Shown piece after piece: positions 35,601 to 50,600 of a stretch of 64,000 nt of DNA (the first letter of the stretch is position 1; every line of letters starts with the position of its first letter). The notes under the pieces are model-generated. The model saw only the letters and a program-made list of their open reading frames with translations. It was not told the DNA's origin and made no database searches. The stretch comes from Apoderus coryli (taxonomy: Eukaryota > Arthropoda > Insecta > Coleoptera > Attelabidae). Location of the stretch: contig OU452198.1 in the NCBI GenBank assembly GCA_911728435.2, forward strand, positions 42,189,902-42,253,901, written 5' to 3'. The translations under genes and the position numbers were made by a program.

Positions 35601-38600
35601 CCTAAGGTGCTTCACAACAAATTTATAGTACCCAAAAGAGCAACAAATTTATTTAGATACATTTAAAGCTGTCATTTTTGGATATGCCTGTACATTTTAA
35701 TGATGCTTCTGTTTAGTTGTTAAAAATCCACCCTATAACCAATTTGGTATCTACCAATTCAGGAAAACACTTTGTGTTTTCTCCTCTTATCAGTTATCCA
35801 TTCTCGACTTCATGCTAATCACACTTCTTGTCTTTGCGACGTTTTAAATCGTATTAAAAACTTTTGAGTACCAAGCACGGTAAACCTCAATTCTACCTTA
35901 AGGTTTCCCTCTACTAAATATCCGTCCATATATCCAACATCTAGGATTTGTGGTGAGGTGGTTCCTAACTAACATTTGAACGCGAAATTGAGAGTTTTTG
36001 TTCCCCCTAACTCAACCTCCCGTCACCGTTACTCAGTGGGAATACATACAGAACTCCCTCCCCAACCGAGCTGCAATTTTGAATTCTGAAGTAGACCGAG
36101 TGCTGCGTCGTCCTTATCGTCGATAGATATGTAAATATGTTTGGGCATAGCCCATATTTCTTTTCTTTCACCTACCTGAGCATTGTCGACTACCACCAAT
36201 CTCCAAATACTTTATCTCTATGACTAGTTTGCCGTTCTGTTAGTTAAGAGACGCCTGATCCATTCGGCCTGCCAATATATAAATTTTGCCCAGCCCTAAG
36301 GACCCGGATGACTTCATCAATAGTCCAGTAAATTTTATTATAGGTTCACTTTGTTAAGACAGATCTCACCAATTTCTCCATAGAAATCTTTAGTAGAAAG
36401 AGTGGAACATATTATGGCAGTTTTTGCCCAAGAGTATTCCAAACTGGTTCTTGTAAGACTTGGCATAAAGCTCTGTCCCTAATTCTTCTACCTTCGCATG
36501 CATGTTGTGTATTCAGCAGACTCCTAACTAGGACCTTGTCAGTTAGATGGACTCCAATGTCTTCAGTACAAATAGAGTCTTGAGTCAGGAGGCTTTTTTA
36601 ACATAGCCCCCTACCCCAGGTTTGGGTATTAAGACCACATTGGGCTTTATCTAGCTCCGCGGTACGTAACCCCTATGCTGGACTGGTTAAAGATGCTCTT
36701 ACACAAGGCTAAGAGTATTTCTTGTCTTCTGTACACCGACGAACAGATCTATTGATTATTTATGAATCCATCTGTGATGTTTTATTTATTTTGTTTGGTT
36801 TGATGATTATTTTTATCACATAATGTTGCAGGCATTTTGTTTGACAAATATAATTGGCTAAATAGTTTTGTAATTAATTTTATTTTTTGAAATTAAACAT
36901 TATTAGAAAGAACAAAAAACGAAATCAAAAAAATCAGCAGCTAAAAAGGAGAAAAAACCAATAGTCCCATTACAGACAGATCTTGGAGATGAGTCTCAAG
37001 AAGTAGATGATGGGACAAAATCTGAAGCATCGAAGGTATATTTACATAAATGATTATCTCATACTCTTATCGCACTTGGGGAATCCGGAGTACATTCATT
37101 TCTCCAAGGACGACCAAAAGTCACGTGTATCACAGAATCTTATGGAGAATATATTATTTTTTATATTATATACAGGGTGAGAAATTATATACTTACTACA
37201 CAACAGACTTCCAACAATTTCTCCTTAAAATTGTATCAAATTTATGCGTGATTTTTGGCCTTCACTTGGAAGAGGAACAACTTTTTTAGTTGTCGATTTA
37301 GAGGAAATAGTCATTCTTTATAAAAACGTCTGCTTGTGTCAAAACTACAATTTCAAATACCACGATTACTATACAGGGTATATCAAAAAATAACATTTTT
37401 AATGATTTTGAATTTTTGTTTTTTTGAAATTTTATGAAAATATTTTCAAAACCGTGATTTATTATACCAATTGTGCAAAAAACACTAATAAACTTTTTTC
37501 TCAAAGTGGTTAATTTCATAGCTACTATTAAAATAATAAAATTAAAAAAACAAGAAAATCAAAATCATTAACTTTATAAAGTGAAATAGTATTTTAATAC
37601 TCCACAAGAATTAAACGAAGTTCTCAAACTTTATAAAAACTGAGTCCAAACTCGTGAAATAAAAACTAAAACAATTCTTAACTTTATAAAACTAGTAAGT
37701 CTGAACTATTCAAAAACTAGAACGAATCTAACATAAAAACTAGTACGGCTGCGTTATAGAAAAACTACACTGAACCGAAAAGGTACGTGATATTAATAAA
37801 AAAGTGCTTCAAATCAATGAACGTCAACATTAAATTTGAGCCGATGATGGGTGACATTAATACAATGAACGTTCGTAGGTACATAAATTCTGTAGCGAAT
37901 TCTGTACGTTGAATTAATAAATAAAGAACATACATTTATGCTCGCCGGTTATTGATCTTACGAATGATGGACATTAATTTATAACTCCTGTACGTTAAAA
38001 CGATGTTACCAGGTTGTTAATGTTACGAACGATGAAGATTAGTTTATGTCTCCAATACGTAAAACCGATGTTAGCTGGTTATTAATGTTACGAACGATGA
38101 GCATTAATCTATGACTTTTGTACATTAAACCGATGTCTGAAGGTTATTAATGTTACGAACGAGAAACATGAATCTATGACTTTTGTACGTTAAACCAATG
38201 TTAGCTGATTATTACATTGGGTTATAATAATTGTTTTACGTAATTGTGTTCGCCGGAAATTATTATTACGAAAGATTGAGATTATTGTTCTGTATTCAAT
38301 CAATAATCGCGAGCATATAGGTACATATGTATTATGTGTGCTGCAAAGTGCAGTATGGTTCAAATATACTAGTACCAATGGTTAGAGAATTTAAAAGCCC
38401 AAATAAGACAAAAAATTATCTTGCTGTACGTCCATTGATTTGATGCACCTGCTTTGTAAATAAATTAAATCATATTTGTACGACAATCTAAAGGCTTTAT
38501 TTTTAATTTAGTTAATATTAAATGCTAAACATGTCAGATTCGTCTGTCGTCTGGGGTGAAAAGGGAGAAAAAACTATATTTGGAAACTAAAGTCCGCGCA

Positions 38601-41600
38601 AATTCGTCTAAACAAAATTGGAAATTGTTACGAGATCTAAACATTTATGCAAGGGAAAATATCACAATACCGTCTTTTATTCATGATGTTGATAATATTA
38701 TTAACAATCCGGACCCAGGAACGATCAATTTTTACTTAGGTAATAAAATTAGGCCTGATATTAACTTTGAATTTACAATGGTGGATCATGGGGAGATACT
38801 TGATGCATTGCTTGGGATTAAGTAAACAGTGTGCGCCTTTAGAATAGACTTATAGAACCCATAATTACGGTTGAATTGCAGATTTTCTTCCTTTAAGGTT
38901 TATTATATGTTCTTCTATTTCTTGAACTGTTTTAGCACAAAATAAAAAAGATTCTTGAGAGTCTTTTATTGTGTACTTTAAATGGCTTATCTTTCCACTG
39001 GCACCTTTGGAACATAGCTTAGCGGATAGCACTAAATATCCATGAAGAGCCCATAAAATTTCTCCCCTCGTATCGGCGAGTTTTCAGCATTACAAAGGAA
39101 TACCGCACTTTGTTTTTTTTCGTTTTAAACTGACTTTAGTTTTGTACTTTACTAAATGGTACTTATATAAAAGGATTACTACTTAGCTTATATTTCTACA
39201 TTTGTTGTATTATTTGGGAACAAATTTTAAAAATAGATTTAGAAACACACTTCACTTTTCAACTGTATACATTTAACTAAACAAAACAATAAGGACGCGT
39301 AAACAAAAAGTCTATGAGAATGTCATAATGTCAATGTTTTGAGTATTCAGTCTATGGTCCGGGTGCATTGATTTGCGCGCGTTATTCAGAATTTAATGGT
39401 TAGGTTCGTAAAATTAATGCTTAGCATCCATTGAATCAACGATGATCGTTTATTAGTTTTTATGTTCGCTGTTCATAGGTGTATGATTTACAAATTATTG
39501 TGTTAAAGGCGAAGAGTATAAATTAATAAATTTAAAACATTGAAGCAATAAATAGTGACATTATATTGATGAAAAAAAACATAAATTTTCGATGTCTTGC
39601 ATTTATTGATTAATGTTTCATCGTACATTGTTTCTATGTATGAAATTATTAATTTATGATCAAAATTCATTGTAACAGTGACCAATTCATAATATTAATG
39701 TTCAAAATATTGATGACAACCATTCATTGGTTTTACGTACAATATTTTTTTCAGTGTAGAACGAATCTAACTTATAAAAACTAGTACGGCTGCGTTAAAG
39801 AAAAACTAGAACGGTTCTAACTTTTAGAAGTGCGAAGGCATTTCAAATCACCTCTAATAGGTCTCCTGTTGCTGGTGGAAAATCTTGTACAACTCTTAAT
39901 ATCTTCAAAAAGACGTGAAGCTCACTTCTGCTTATTTAACTTAGTCAGTGCTTAGAATTGAAAATATATTAGTAAAGTTCGACCTGTAGCTACTACATGA
40001 ATATTCAGATAATTTAATAATTTTACTTCTTATTATTTTCTGTTAAAAACCAAATTGGATTATGAAAAATAGAAATCCAAACCGAAAAAAACATCAATGG
40101 CAAAAGGAAAAAAATCGAAAAAAGATGCTGATGGAACCATCCAAATAGCAGAAAGGAGTACTGTCCAATTTACGTCAACAACTGAATTAGTAACCGGAAA
40201 CGCGGTATGATATACAATAAATTAAAAGTATCCTATAACAGCATTAAATTCTTTATTATATGTCAACTATTAACGTATTTTCTACACTTCCAAAAGATTT
40301 CTTGTTATAATTGCCCTTGAGTCAAATACACATCGATGTTCAGTAGCTTGGAGAACTGTGGAGTGCTTGAATTAGCCATTAACCAAAGGCTCCACCATAC
40401 CCTCATTTTTGATAATCTGGCAAATAGAATACGTGTTGTAAGGCTAACTGCCCCATGACACAATCGACATTGCAGCTCGCAGTTAGACAGCCCCATCTCA
40501 GTGCTCCTGATTGGGAACCTGTTCCCAATATCTCTGGTGCTCGCTTTTGACCCAGCGCCTCAGCAATGGCGAATGATGTTTCATCTTTTTCCACCAAACG
40601 ACGAGTATGCTATCATAGGTCTGCCTACTGCAGTGTACAACCAGTGCATCATCTTTGGTTTCTCTCGCTTTGGGTCTAGAATGACCCCTAAATGCTTTAC
40701 CTCCCCGGTCATTCTTACGATTTTACCTTGAAGATTAAGTGGTCCTAGTCCCTCTGTCTTCTTCCTCCTGGTATCGTTGCTAACTTTGACGGAATGATTC
40801 TAAGCACCTGTTCCATAGTCCAGTTTGTTGCTATATCAAGGACTAGTTATTAAACTTTCCCTGGACATGTATGACGAGGTCATCTGCAAAACCCAGAACT
40901 TTTAGCAAATCTTCTATAACAATCTTCCACATCAGAGGAGATAGTACTCCCAACTGCGGGTACCCTCGTATTGTATCCTTCATTACTGAGGTACATACCG
41001 TTCTTCCTTTAAGCATGCAGTGCGGCCTCTCAAAGGGAAGCCCTCAAGCTTCTCAAAGGGCAACCCAAAATTTACTTTCTCCTCAAAATATTAAATCACA
41101 AATAGGATGAAGCTGGAAAACATCAATCAGAGATGATGATGATAGCAAGCCCCAAATCATCAATTTCAAGATCTGATCGTAATTTGATTGAACGTAGAGG
41201 TAGTTCAAGGCAGGTAACCAAAACTCATATAAATTACACGTAAATTGTCAATATGATTTCTTTTACACTTTGTTAAGCGTTTATCACGTGCAAGCTTGAC
41301 TGGTTCTAGTAGGAGATTGTCCACAATAAGAAGCTCTAGTGCCCAGCGTTTTTCACATTTCAGACCAGGTTTGTAAATATATTTAAGTTGTAGTTAAATT
41401 AATCATCATCAGTGGATATTTTAAAGAAATTGCTTTTGCTAACTTTTATAATATAGCTTTGATGAACATACCACGTTAAGGATTTACCACCCTTGAAAGT
41501 TTTACTTTCCCGCACACGAAAAGTATTGAGAACGCCCTACCAATGACCCAACAGAGACCAGAGTAAATATTGTATTTTATTTGTTATATAAATATATACG

Positions 41601-44600
41601 TTCGAACTAACTCACTGGTGACATTTTAAACGCGATTTTCTCGAGAATTATGGGGACAAATATCAAAAATGATCTATCGCTGTAAAGCAGATAAAAAATG
41701 CTTTGAAATGATGTATCACTCGACCCCTACTGATATATGAAAATTTAGTGGTTGTGTCCACTTCTATCAGAGGGCTTAACCGATTTCAACTAAACTCTAA
41801 TGGCTTCATCCTAAGACTGCCCCAAACTCATATACCAAAAACTCAAATGGTTATATCCGTCAATACTTACCCTGTGTGGGAAAGTAATAGAGTAAAAATA
41901 ATTTAAGTACAAAACGCTGTGGTCGATATTTAATGCCATAGAATAATGAAAATATTGTCCGCAAATACTCGTATCATAAAGTAAAACCAGCACAAATTTC
42001 TTTTATAATTTATTAGAAATATCTTTGAAAAAACGTTAACCCGGTATCTTGAAACAAAGTTTTTCTGAATCTATGTTTATAAATATTGCGGCATCTTTTT
42101 TAATATACAATACAATCAAAAATACCTATAGTTTGGTAAATGATGTAACTAACCCATTATATTTTCTCTAAGTCTATGAGGAATATGAAGAATCAACCTC
42201 ATCTGAAGATGACGTGAACGAAGAGAAAAAGAAAGCAAAGAAAGGTAAAAAGGGAAAAGCTGCTGCTGGAGGGGGAGAGGAGAAAGGCAAAAAGAAAAGA
42301 GGAAAGAAAGAGAAAAAGTCAAAGGATGAATCAGAAACGGAAGAAAAGACGACGGAAAAGAAAGAGAAGAAAGAAAAAAAGAAAAAGGGGAAGAAAGCTA
42401 AGAAGAAACCGGAGCCAGCTGCTAAACTGAAAGGCAAAGATGGTAAAGAGATTATCGATTGGGTAGCGGAATACAAAAGGCTAAAGGCTCTGGCGATAGA
42501 ACAAGGTTAATAAAGTTGCCAGATTAATTAATATAGACTGTGAGTCAGACCGTGAATATTAAATAAGTATGAATTTCACTAAGACCTTAAGATGTAAATA
42601 GAGGATTATCTTTGGAAGGCGATCCGTTGGCATGCGGATTATGTGGCCAGTTCATCCTTCTTCCAGAACGCTGATGTTTGTTCGTCGGTCCTGCCATTTA
42701 ATTCCATTTTTTTACGCTAGAACTGTATACGGTTTTATTCCCAAATACTCAAAAAATTTAGGTGCACAGAAAAAAAGAATTATACATTTTGTTTCTATTT
42801 TATAGGATTGATTGAACCAGAGAAGGAAGAGAAGAAAAAGGTAGCGGCCAGTCGATAAGTTTTATGTAGAGGAAAATGGGTTTTAAAATATGTAAATCAA
42901 GAGCGCGGTGTTCATTTTGTCCTTTTTATGTTTCAGGGTGGTAAGAAGAAAATGTCGAAAAAAGAAAAAGCTAAAATGGCTGCTGAAATGGCGGAAAAAG
43001 CGAAAGCTGAAGCTGAAGCCCAATGCAAAATGTAAGCATAATTGTTCGTGTACTCAAAGATGAGAGTCTGTATAATTTTTCAAGTTTCGAATCGCAGATA
43101 TCCATTTTTGCAAAATATATTAGACATAACCAGCTAAAATTAATGTACTTACTTTTAATGTTCCACAGCCTAGAAGAAATGTTACGTAAGAAAGCTGAAG
43201 AGGACAGAAAAGCTGCAATTGAAAAGGACAAAAGAGAAGTTGTTGAACAACAATGGCGAATGGAGCAATTGGAAACTACTACCAACATGATTAAAGATAT
43301 GATTCAATATAATCTCGATTTGGACAAAAATGAAAAACATGAATATGAGGTGGATATTTTTCGTTTAAGAAATATAATAGTCTTATAACAAAGAACTAAG
43401 TTGAAGGTGTCGTTTAGCACTGCGAAATTAATTATATACGATATACAGGGTGTCCTATGGTGACGACCCATGAAAATATTTCGGAGACTACTTTGAATTG
43501 AATTTGGAAAATTTTGGTATATGTTTTGCCGAATATGGTCTATTCAAATATCATAATACTAACCGCTTAGCACTTACGGTTATACCGGAAGTTGATAGTA
43601 ACTTTGTTATTTTAAATGGGACACTCTATATATTATGACATTTTTGGATTCCACATAAGATTCTAGACATGTTTCACGTATTTGCACGTCAAAACTGACA
43701 TTTTAGGCTTCAATAATAATCACATTTTTTTCTTATAAAGAAGTCTTTAGTAATCATTTTGCAGGCGTTTTTTTATTAAATAAGCTTTCTTTTTTCCGAT
43801 ACGTGAGACATTTTCTGATTTATTCATACAGGGTTGTCAAAAAATTGGACTGAAAACGATGAACACTGACTGTATTATACTTACTAGCGCTGTTCTCGAG
43901 TTATTTGAAAGTTTGGACTTGTGTCAAATTATAGATTTACTAACGCGTTGCACTGCTTCATACAATTCTCTCATTGACTATATTGTTACTTGTGATACGG
44001 ACATTATTGCGGATTCTGGTGTAGAGTCTGTGATGGACATTAGCGACCATGAACTCTTGTTTTGCTATCTTACATTAGGCCAAGCTAAGAAGCCACCTGT
44101 ATACAAAAGAGTACGAGATTTTAAAAATTTTAATTTTCCACAATTCGATAGTCACTTAAGAATGATACCGTGGCGCAATATATATGATATGGATAATGTG
44201 AATGATAAGGTTAGTTTTGTGACAGAGAGCATCACAACACTTTTGGATATTCATGCTTCATTTAAAACCTATAAAATTACTAAACCATATGCACCTTGGC
44301 TCACGCCAAAGAACTAGAAATGACACGGATAAGCTACACTATAAGATGTTACGAAATATGTTCACAGCTGCAGTCAGAAGGGAAAAAAAATCTTACTATC
44401 AACATACGGTTGATGTCAATGATCAAAAAAGTATGTGGAAAGCTCTAAAACTCCTAAATGTCAATGCGAAAAGTAGAACTGCTTCGGACATTTCTCAGCA
44501 CTTGAGTAATCCTGATATTTTAAATGACTACTTTATTAACAGTGTTCCTGATCTTAATCCCCGTGAGGAAATGATTTCATTTTATAACAATCAAATGAGA

Positions 44601-47600
44601 CATGAGAATATGCCCGTATTTCGATTGAAGAGGTCTCAGATTTGGATGTCTTGAATGTTATTTCGAACATTAAATCGAGAGCAGTTGGTTCCGATGGAAT
44701 AAATATTGACACCGTTCGTTTGTGTGTTCCTTTTTTGTTGCCATACATAACCCCTATTATGAACGTCTGTTTGATTAGGTCAGTGTTTCCCGAAGCGTGG
44801 AAGTATGCATTGGTAATTCCACTTGCCAAGGTGCCGAGTCCTGTGAGTCTCGAACATTTTCGACCTATAAGTGTGCTGCCTACGCTTTCGAAGATGTTGG
44901 AGAGAATTATGGAAAGATAACTCCGTGAGTACTTTGACAAATGGTCGCTTATACCGGTAATTCAGTCTGGGTTTAGGCCCCAGCATGATTGCGTTTCTTC
45001 ACTTTTAAATTTAACAGACGATATACTTCATGCGAGTGACAGGGGAAAACTAACAGTGTTTGTGCTCCTAGATTATTCTAAGGCATTTGATACGCTTAAC
45101 CACAGAATGTTGCAATCTATTCTCCACTATGTCGGACTATCGCCAAGCTCATTAGACCTCATGTCTAACTATACTATTAAGGGCAGGCATCAGGCGGTGA
45201 ACTGTTAAGGAAGTGTTTCGAATTATAAACCATTAGTTAGAGGTGTTCCACAAGGTTCTGTTTTATCACCTCTGCTCTTCACTGCTTACACATCTAATTT
45301 TCCGGCTGCCTTTGTTTCATGTGACCAGCATTACTATGCTGACGATACACAGTTGTGTCTCTCCTTTCAGCCAACCGATGCCTTACAGGCGGTATCGGCA
45401 ATCAACGCGGACTTGCAGGCTTTGTCTGATTTTTGCAGGGACCATTGTTTGAAACTTAATCCTAATAAATCGGTTGCTATTGTGTTTGGACGGCGAAATG
45501 ACAGATCTCAGTTTTTACGTGAATATGGCCATTGGCCATGATTGAACTGAAACTCGCCCAATATAAAAAATAAAGGCATTTATTATTATTTATTTTTTTT
45601 TTATTTATTTTTTTTTATTATTATTATTTCAGTTTTTTCAAATGGAACAGGTATATTTTTATAATTTTATATTACGTATCATTAAAAATTAAAGAAACTT
45701 TCTAATAGGTTACTGATTTCGAAAATGCATAGTTTTTGAAATATCGGCAATGTAACATTCATCGCACAGGGCTTAAGCGATTTCAACCAAAAACTAATGC
45801 ACTTTTTGTGTTCAAATAGATCATTAATTTGGAAACAGTTGTAATATTGCTTTATTTATTTTTCTAGTGGCAAAAATATGTGGCATGTGGCAAATTACCA
45901 GATCCCGCATTTTGTGCTCAAATGAACACATACCTACATTTATGGGAACAAAAAATGGATGACACTACGATTGAAGATGCTTCTAAAAGAACTGCGGATG
46001 TTATGGAGGTAAGAAGCCTAAGAAAATTTTGTTAAAAAAATCTACTTATTTGATTATTTATTAAAAAATCCTCCCATGTGGATTCCACCACTAGTAAACT
46101 ATTTTTGTTATAAATTTATAAAATATTTTATTTATAAAATCCATAAAATATGTGTAATTTACAGCTACTAAATGAATTAGAAGAACTTCTTCAAACATCG
46201 GTTGATGCTACTGAAGAGTCTTACGAGAACATGATTTGGGTAAGTCTGGTATTAAATATTGATTGGGTATATTATTTTTTCTACTAAGCATAATCTAGTC
46301 AATAAAACCTAAAGGTTTTTGAGAAATTCAAGTTTGAAAATATTAGGATAAAACTGGTCTTTAGTACAAAGCATTAATAAAATTTTGGAAAACTTTTCGT
46401 TAGCAAACTGTATTTCAATAATTTTATTAAGTTATTTAAGTTTTTCGAGAAAAAAGAAGTATGTCTTTTTTAGAAAACTTTATTTTATCACATTTTTGAT
46501 ACAAAATGAATAAAAATCACAAGAAAAAAAAGTTAGGTTATAATTAAGGCAAGGGTCCCCCCCGTTTACCCGCCTATGGTCATCCTTTTTTATTCAATTT
46601 CATGTCAGTTTACGACATTTAACTAGGTGAATAAATATGCTACATTTGGTTAATTCATCTTTACTCGTTTCGAAAATATTTCAAAAAAATCGTCATCAGG
46701 CAGTCATTTTTAACACCCTGTATTTTTGTAAATAAGGACTTTTCGAAAAATTCCAATTTAGGTTTTTTTCATGACTAGATGTCCCCAATTCGCTCACAAT
46801 TTTTTTAGAAACACCTTGTATGTTTTCGTGTCGTGAAATTACTTAGTTTCAGACTAAAGCCATAAGCATTTCCAGCTGCGCCGCTTTGGAGTTTACGTGA
46901 TCCACAATGTGTAGTTTGGAGTCACATATTACACCCAAATCTGTTATCTTCAGGGTCTAACAAGTGGAATGTCACTTTGAATATGAAAAAATTAATTCTT
47001 TGAAAAGGCACGTATTTGCAATTTAAATCAAGATTTTTAACACTATACACCAGTCCTGCAACCTGACCAAATCAGACTGCAAGAGCTCTCGGTCTTCTCG
47101 GCAATCAAGGCTTTTATATATTTTTAGACAACAACAAAAAAAAAAGAATACATAGCAAGAACACCGAATGTCGCAACATAGTTGGTTGGTTTATAGCTTT
47201 TATAAAACAAACTGTAAGTAACAACAAAGAAGACGAACCAGGTCTTCAGCAAAGCCAAAGAAACCAGCATCCGCAACAATACCCTTTGATCCATCCTATC
47301 AAATGCCTTAAGAACATCTGTCTATATCACATCAACTTGTCCGTTTCGAGTTTTTCTAAAATTCATTCAATAAGACCGTAGGATGACACATAGATGGCGT
47401 TAATAGAATTTTTTCCATATGATTTTTATTTACTACTAACCTTCAAACGATATATATTGTGTTATGTTACCACAGATCAATTAATAATAGTTGCAACATA
47501 TAAATCCATGTTGATTTTGTGGAATTTAAGTAGATACCTACTGTTGTCTAAATACGTTTGTAAAATATATTCTTTTGGAAAAGATTAACAGAATATTGAT

Positions 47601-50600
47601 GAGTCACTAATTATCCATACGCGATCTATCTTCCGATGTTATGGGATCGATATTCATATAAACTTATACGTATTACAATGAAAAATCTTTATAGGTGAGG
47701 TCTTTGTTCCGAGAACACCAAGAAAAGAGTCTGGATGTAGCGACATACTTACTTTTGCGTGATGTCGAACATAATCTGAATCGTATAGATATACCAACAG
47801 CAGAATACAATTTTAATGATGACAATATCACTATTTGTATTTGGCTTAGGGTAATGTTGCCAATACCTTTACCGAATCCACGTCGACCACCAAAGTAAGT
47901 ATCAATCAATCTTTATTTCAAACACCGAACATGATAGGTGCTAGCATTGTTACATATTCCGCGGTCGCATATTCAAGAAATTGCTTGTGTCACGCCAAAA
48001 CTTTCCCGGCAAGATATAATATAATATGGACACACATTCCTATCTTCCTATCGACCGGAGTGGAATACACCAAATTTTTTAGGTGTCCCCACAGCCCATT
48101 GGCGTTAGATGGGAAGATCTGTTGTAACCCTGGCAATGTGGGCAACCGTCTTGCTGATCTCTAGAAAACTGAGGCCACTACCCATCCACTCCGACCTTGC
48201 TGATTTTGATGAACAACTATACGCGTGGCTTTTCAGTTCACCAATGATACGAATTGTATCTATTAAATATTCCGGAAGTACCTACTCTGGCTTCATCAGT
48301 TCAAACAAAATTTAATGGAAAAGTCACATCTTGTCTGCATTTTCCAACAAACCCCTCGCAAAATCTTAATTTTCTAAGGGCGTCGTGTTCTCGGAGTTGA
48401 ATTCTTCTTGTTCTGTATAGGGACTAAACTTATGTTTTGCAAGGTTTTTTCAAAAACCTTCCAAATGTTCCAGATGATGAAGATCTAATACCACTCCAGT
48501 TACATTTAGCTGCTGGATTTCATTTTCTTGATTTTGATTATACTTAATGCCTTGCTTTTGACTTTTTAAAGCTTCCATAACTTCTTACATTACTTTTTAA
48601 TGTTTTGAAAATTCTGTTGTCCGGTTGACGCCGCTCGGGAAATGTACTAAAACATAATTCACCAGCACCTTCACATTTTATTATGTAACATTTTAACATT
48701 TCAAAATTTTCATATTTGAATTTTAACACGATGCACATTTTAACCGAGCATGAATTTTTGATAATACAATTCAATAATATGCAATCGTTGTTCGTTTGTA
48801 AGTCGATTCATGGTTAAATTATAGACCAAACTGCAGTGGCGGCTCGTCAGGGCAGGCAAGGTAGGCAGTGCCTGTTCAGATTTGATTTCAGGGACATTTT
48901 TATAATAGTAATTATTCTATGTATCTACTATTATTACTTTTTAAGGTGAAAACTGCTCTAAATTTAGTTATTTGTTATATTACTCTCATAATATCACCCT
49001 GTGATTAAAGAGTTTGAGTTCCTATTAGGCGCATCAATGAGACGCCACTGCTCACAACAGCAATATAGCAATGTCATACCCCTCCCGCATGTAGTTTAGA
49101 ATGAACTGTATACCTCTACTCTTCACCTTCAACCGCTCAGTCTAGACTAAACGCAGGCACCTAGCCACCTGCCTGCTTCCTATTAATATACACACATATT
49201 ATTGCATATAAGATTGTATTGAAGAATTGACAAAAATTCCCTAACAGCAGGAAATAAAATGTAGGGTTTATAAGTTTTCATACTAAATTAGATTTATCAA
49301 AGAAGTTATACATTTTAGAGGTGTCATGGGCTTTTGTAAAATAGTAGACAATAGACAGTTATTTTTATTGTTTCTATATAATAATAATAATAATAATCAA
49401 ATCAAACTGAAATCTATTAATTTTCGTTAATATGGAACCTATTTAAACGCAAATACAATAGTAGGGGAGAGTGTTCCACAGTGGATCAATTTTTTTTCAA
49501 ATTACGTTTTTTTTACAACTAAAAGGTTTATCGCAAAAATAAAGTTATAAGCATAAAAGAAGTACATTTATCTCCAGAATAAACAAGTTCTTAGTGGCAA
49601 ATGTGCAATACTGAAATATCCTTTAGATAAAATTTACCATTCTTCAATTGTTTCAGTGTGCCCCAAGTATGGGGTACACTGAAACTGTCAGTGGGTTTCG
49701 ATAAAACAAACATTATTATGTGTTTATTTACTTTAATTAAACAATTAATCATACAAAAATTCTTTAAATAAAAAATAAAACTTAAAAACCAAAGCTTTAA
49801 TCATTATACAATAAGAAAATGAACGAACATCAAAATTTCCAAAATGTATCTCAAGACTCAGGTAAGAGTTTTGTCTTGAAGTCGAACCTGTTGAAACTGG
49901 TTAGGATAAAAGCATTTTAATATCTAGTAAATTAACAACTGCAATATCGGGATTTGTCGGAATGAAAAACTTTTTTAAAACTTTCGAGCTTTTTCTCATA
50001 TATGAAATTTCGAAAACATCGTTTTCCAAAATATTCAATATTTGACCAACAAAATGAACATTATTTTTAGTTTTAAATTGAACCAAAACATAATTATCCT
50101 TAGTTGGTGTTGTTAATGTGATCTCAGTAGCACCCAAATTTGGGTCTTCTTACGACCATTCGCTGTCACTTGACGACTCTTGCCATACTTGTTCTTCCGC
50201 ATTTCTTCTCTGTGAGTAACTGCTGATATGAGTAAATCATCATCACTGAATATTTCAGGATCAAAAGGAAATATGCCTGTTTTTCTAAATCCTGATGTGA
50301 TGTTCGAAGGTGTTATTGATCGCTCGTGTGCAATTTTAACGAATTCTTCTATATTAAAAATATATATAGGGATACCTGGATGATTAAGAAGCCCGCACTG
50401 CATTGCATTATTAATAATGCGACTTAAAAGATGAAAACACTGCTACATCCAAAGGTTGTTTTTTTTTTCATCTTAAACTCCAGAAAATTGCTCCAAATTA
50501 TCTGATGTTTTACAGTTTTTTGTTGATAATAATTTAGTTATTGCTTTGCCAGGAATTTTTAAATTACGTAATTTAATACTTTGTTTCCAGTTGCTTCTGC

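Noticed and set aside
35900..36720. Possible host gene in the GC-richer part of DNAI7 intron 4
   Set aside because: No frame longer than about 60 codons and no recognisable motif on either strand. Best left as unresolved TE-like sequence.
37940..38215. CRISPR-like array
   Set aside because: Adjacent units of about 65 bp with no unique spacers, in a eukaryotic intron. It is a minisatellite.
41145..41212. Possible extra DNAI7 exon (MMMIASPKSSISRSDRNLIE, donor CAG|GTAACC)
   Set aside because: It is open and could be in phase 0, but the acceptor is weak. Exons 6 and 7 join without it, and it has no similarity to the other modules.
42174..42476. Minus-strand 100-codon F/S-rich open frame
   Set aside because: Shadow of the lysine/glutamate-rich DNAI7 exon 7 on the plus strand.
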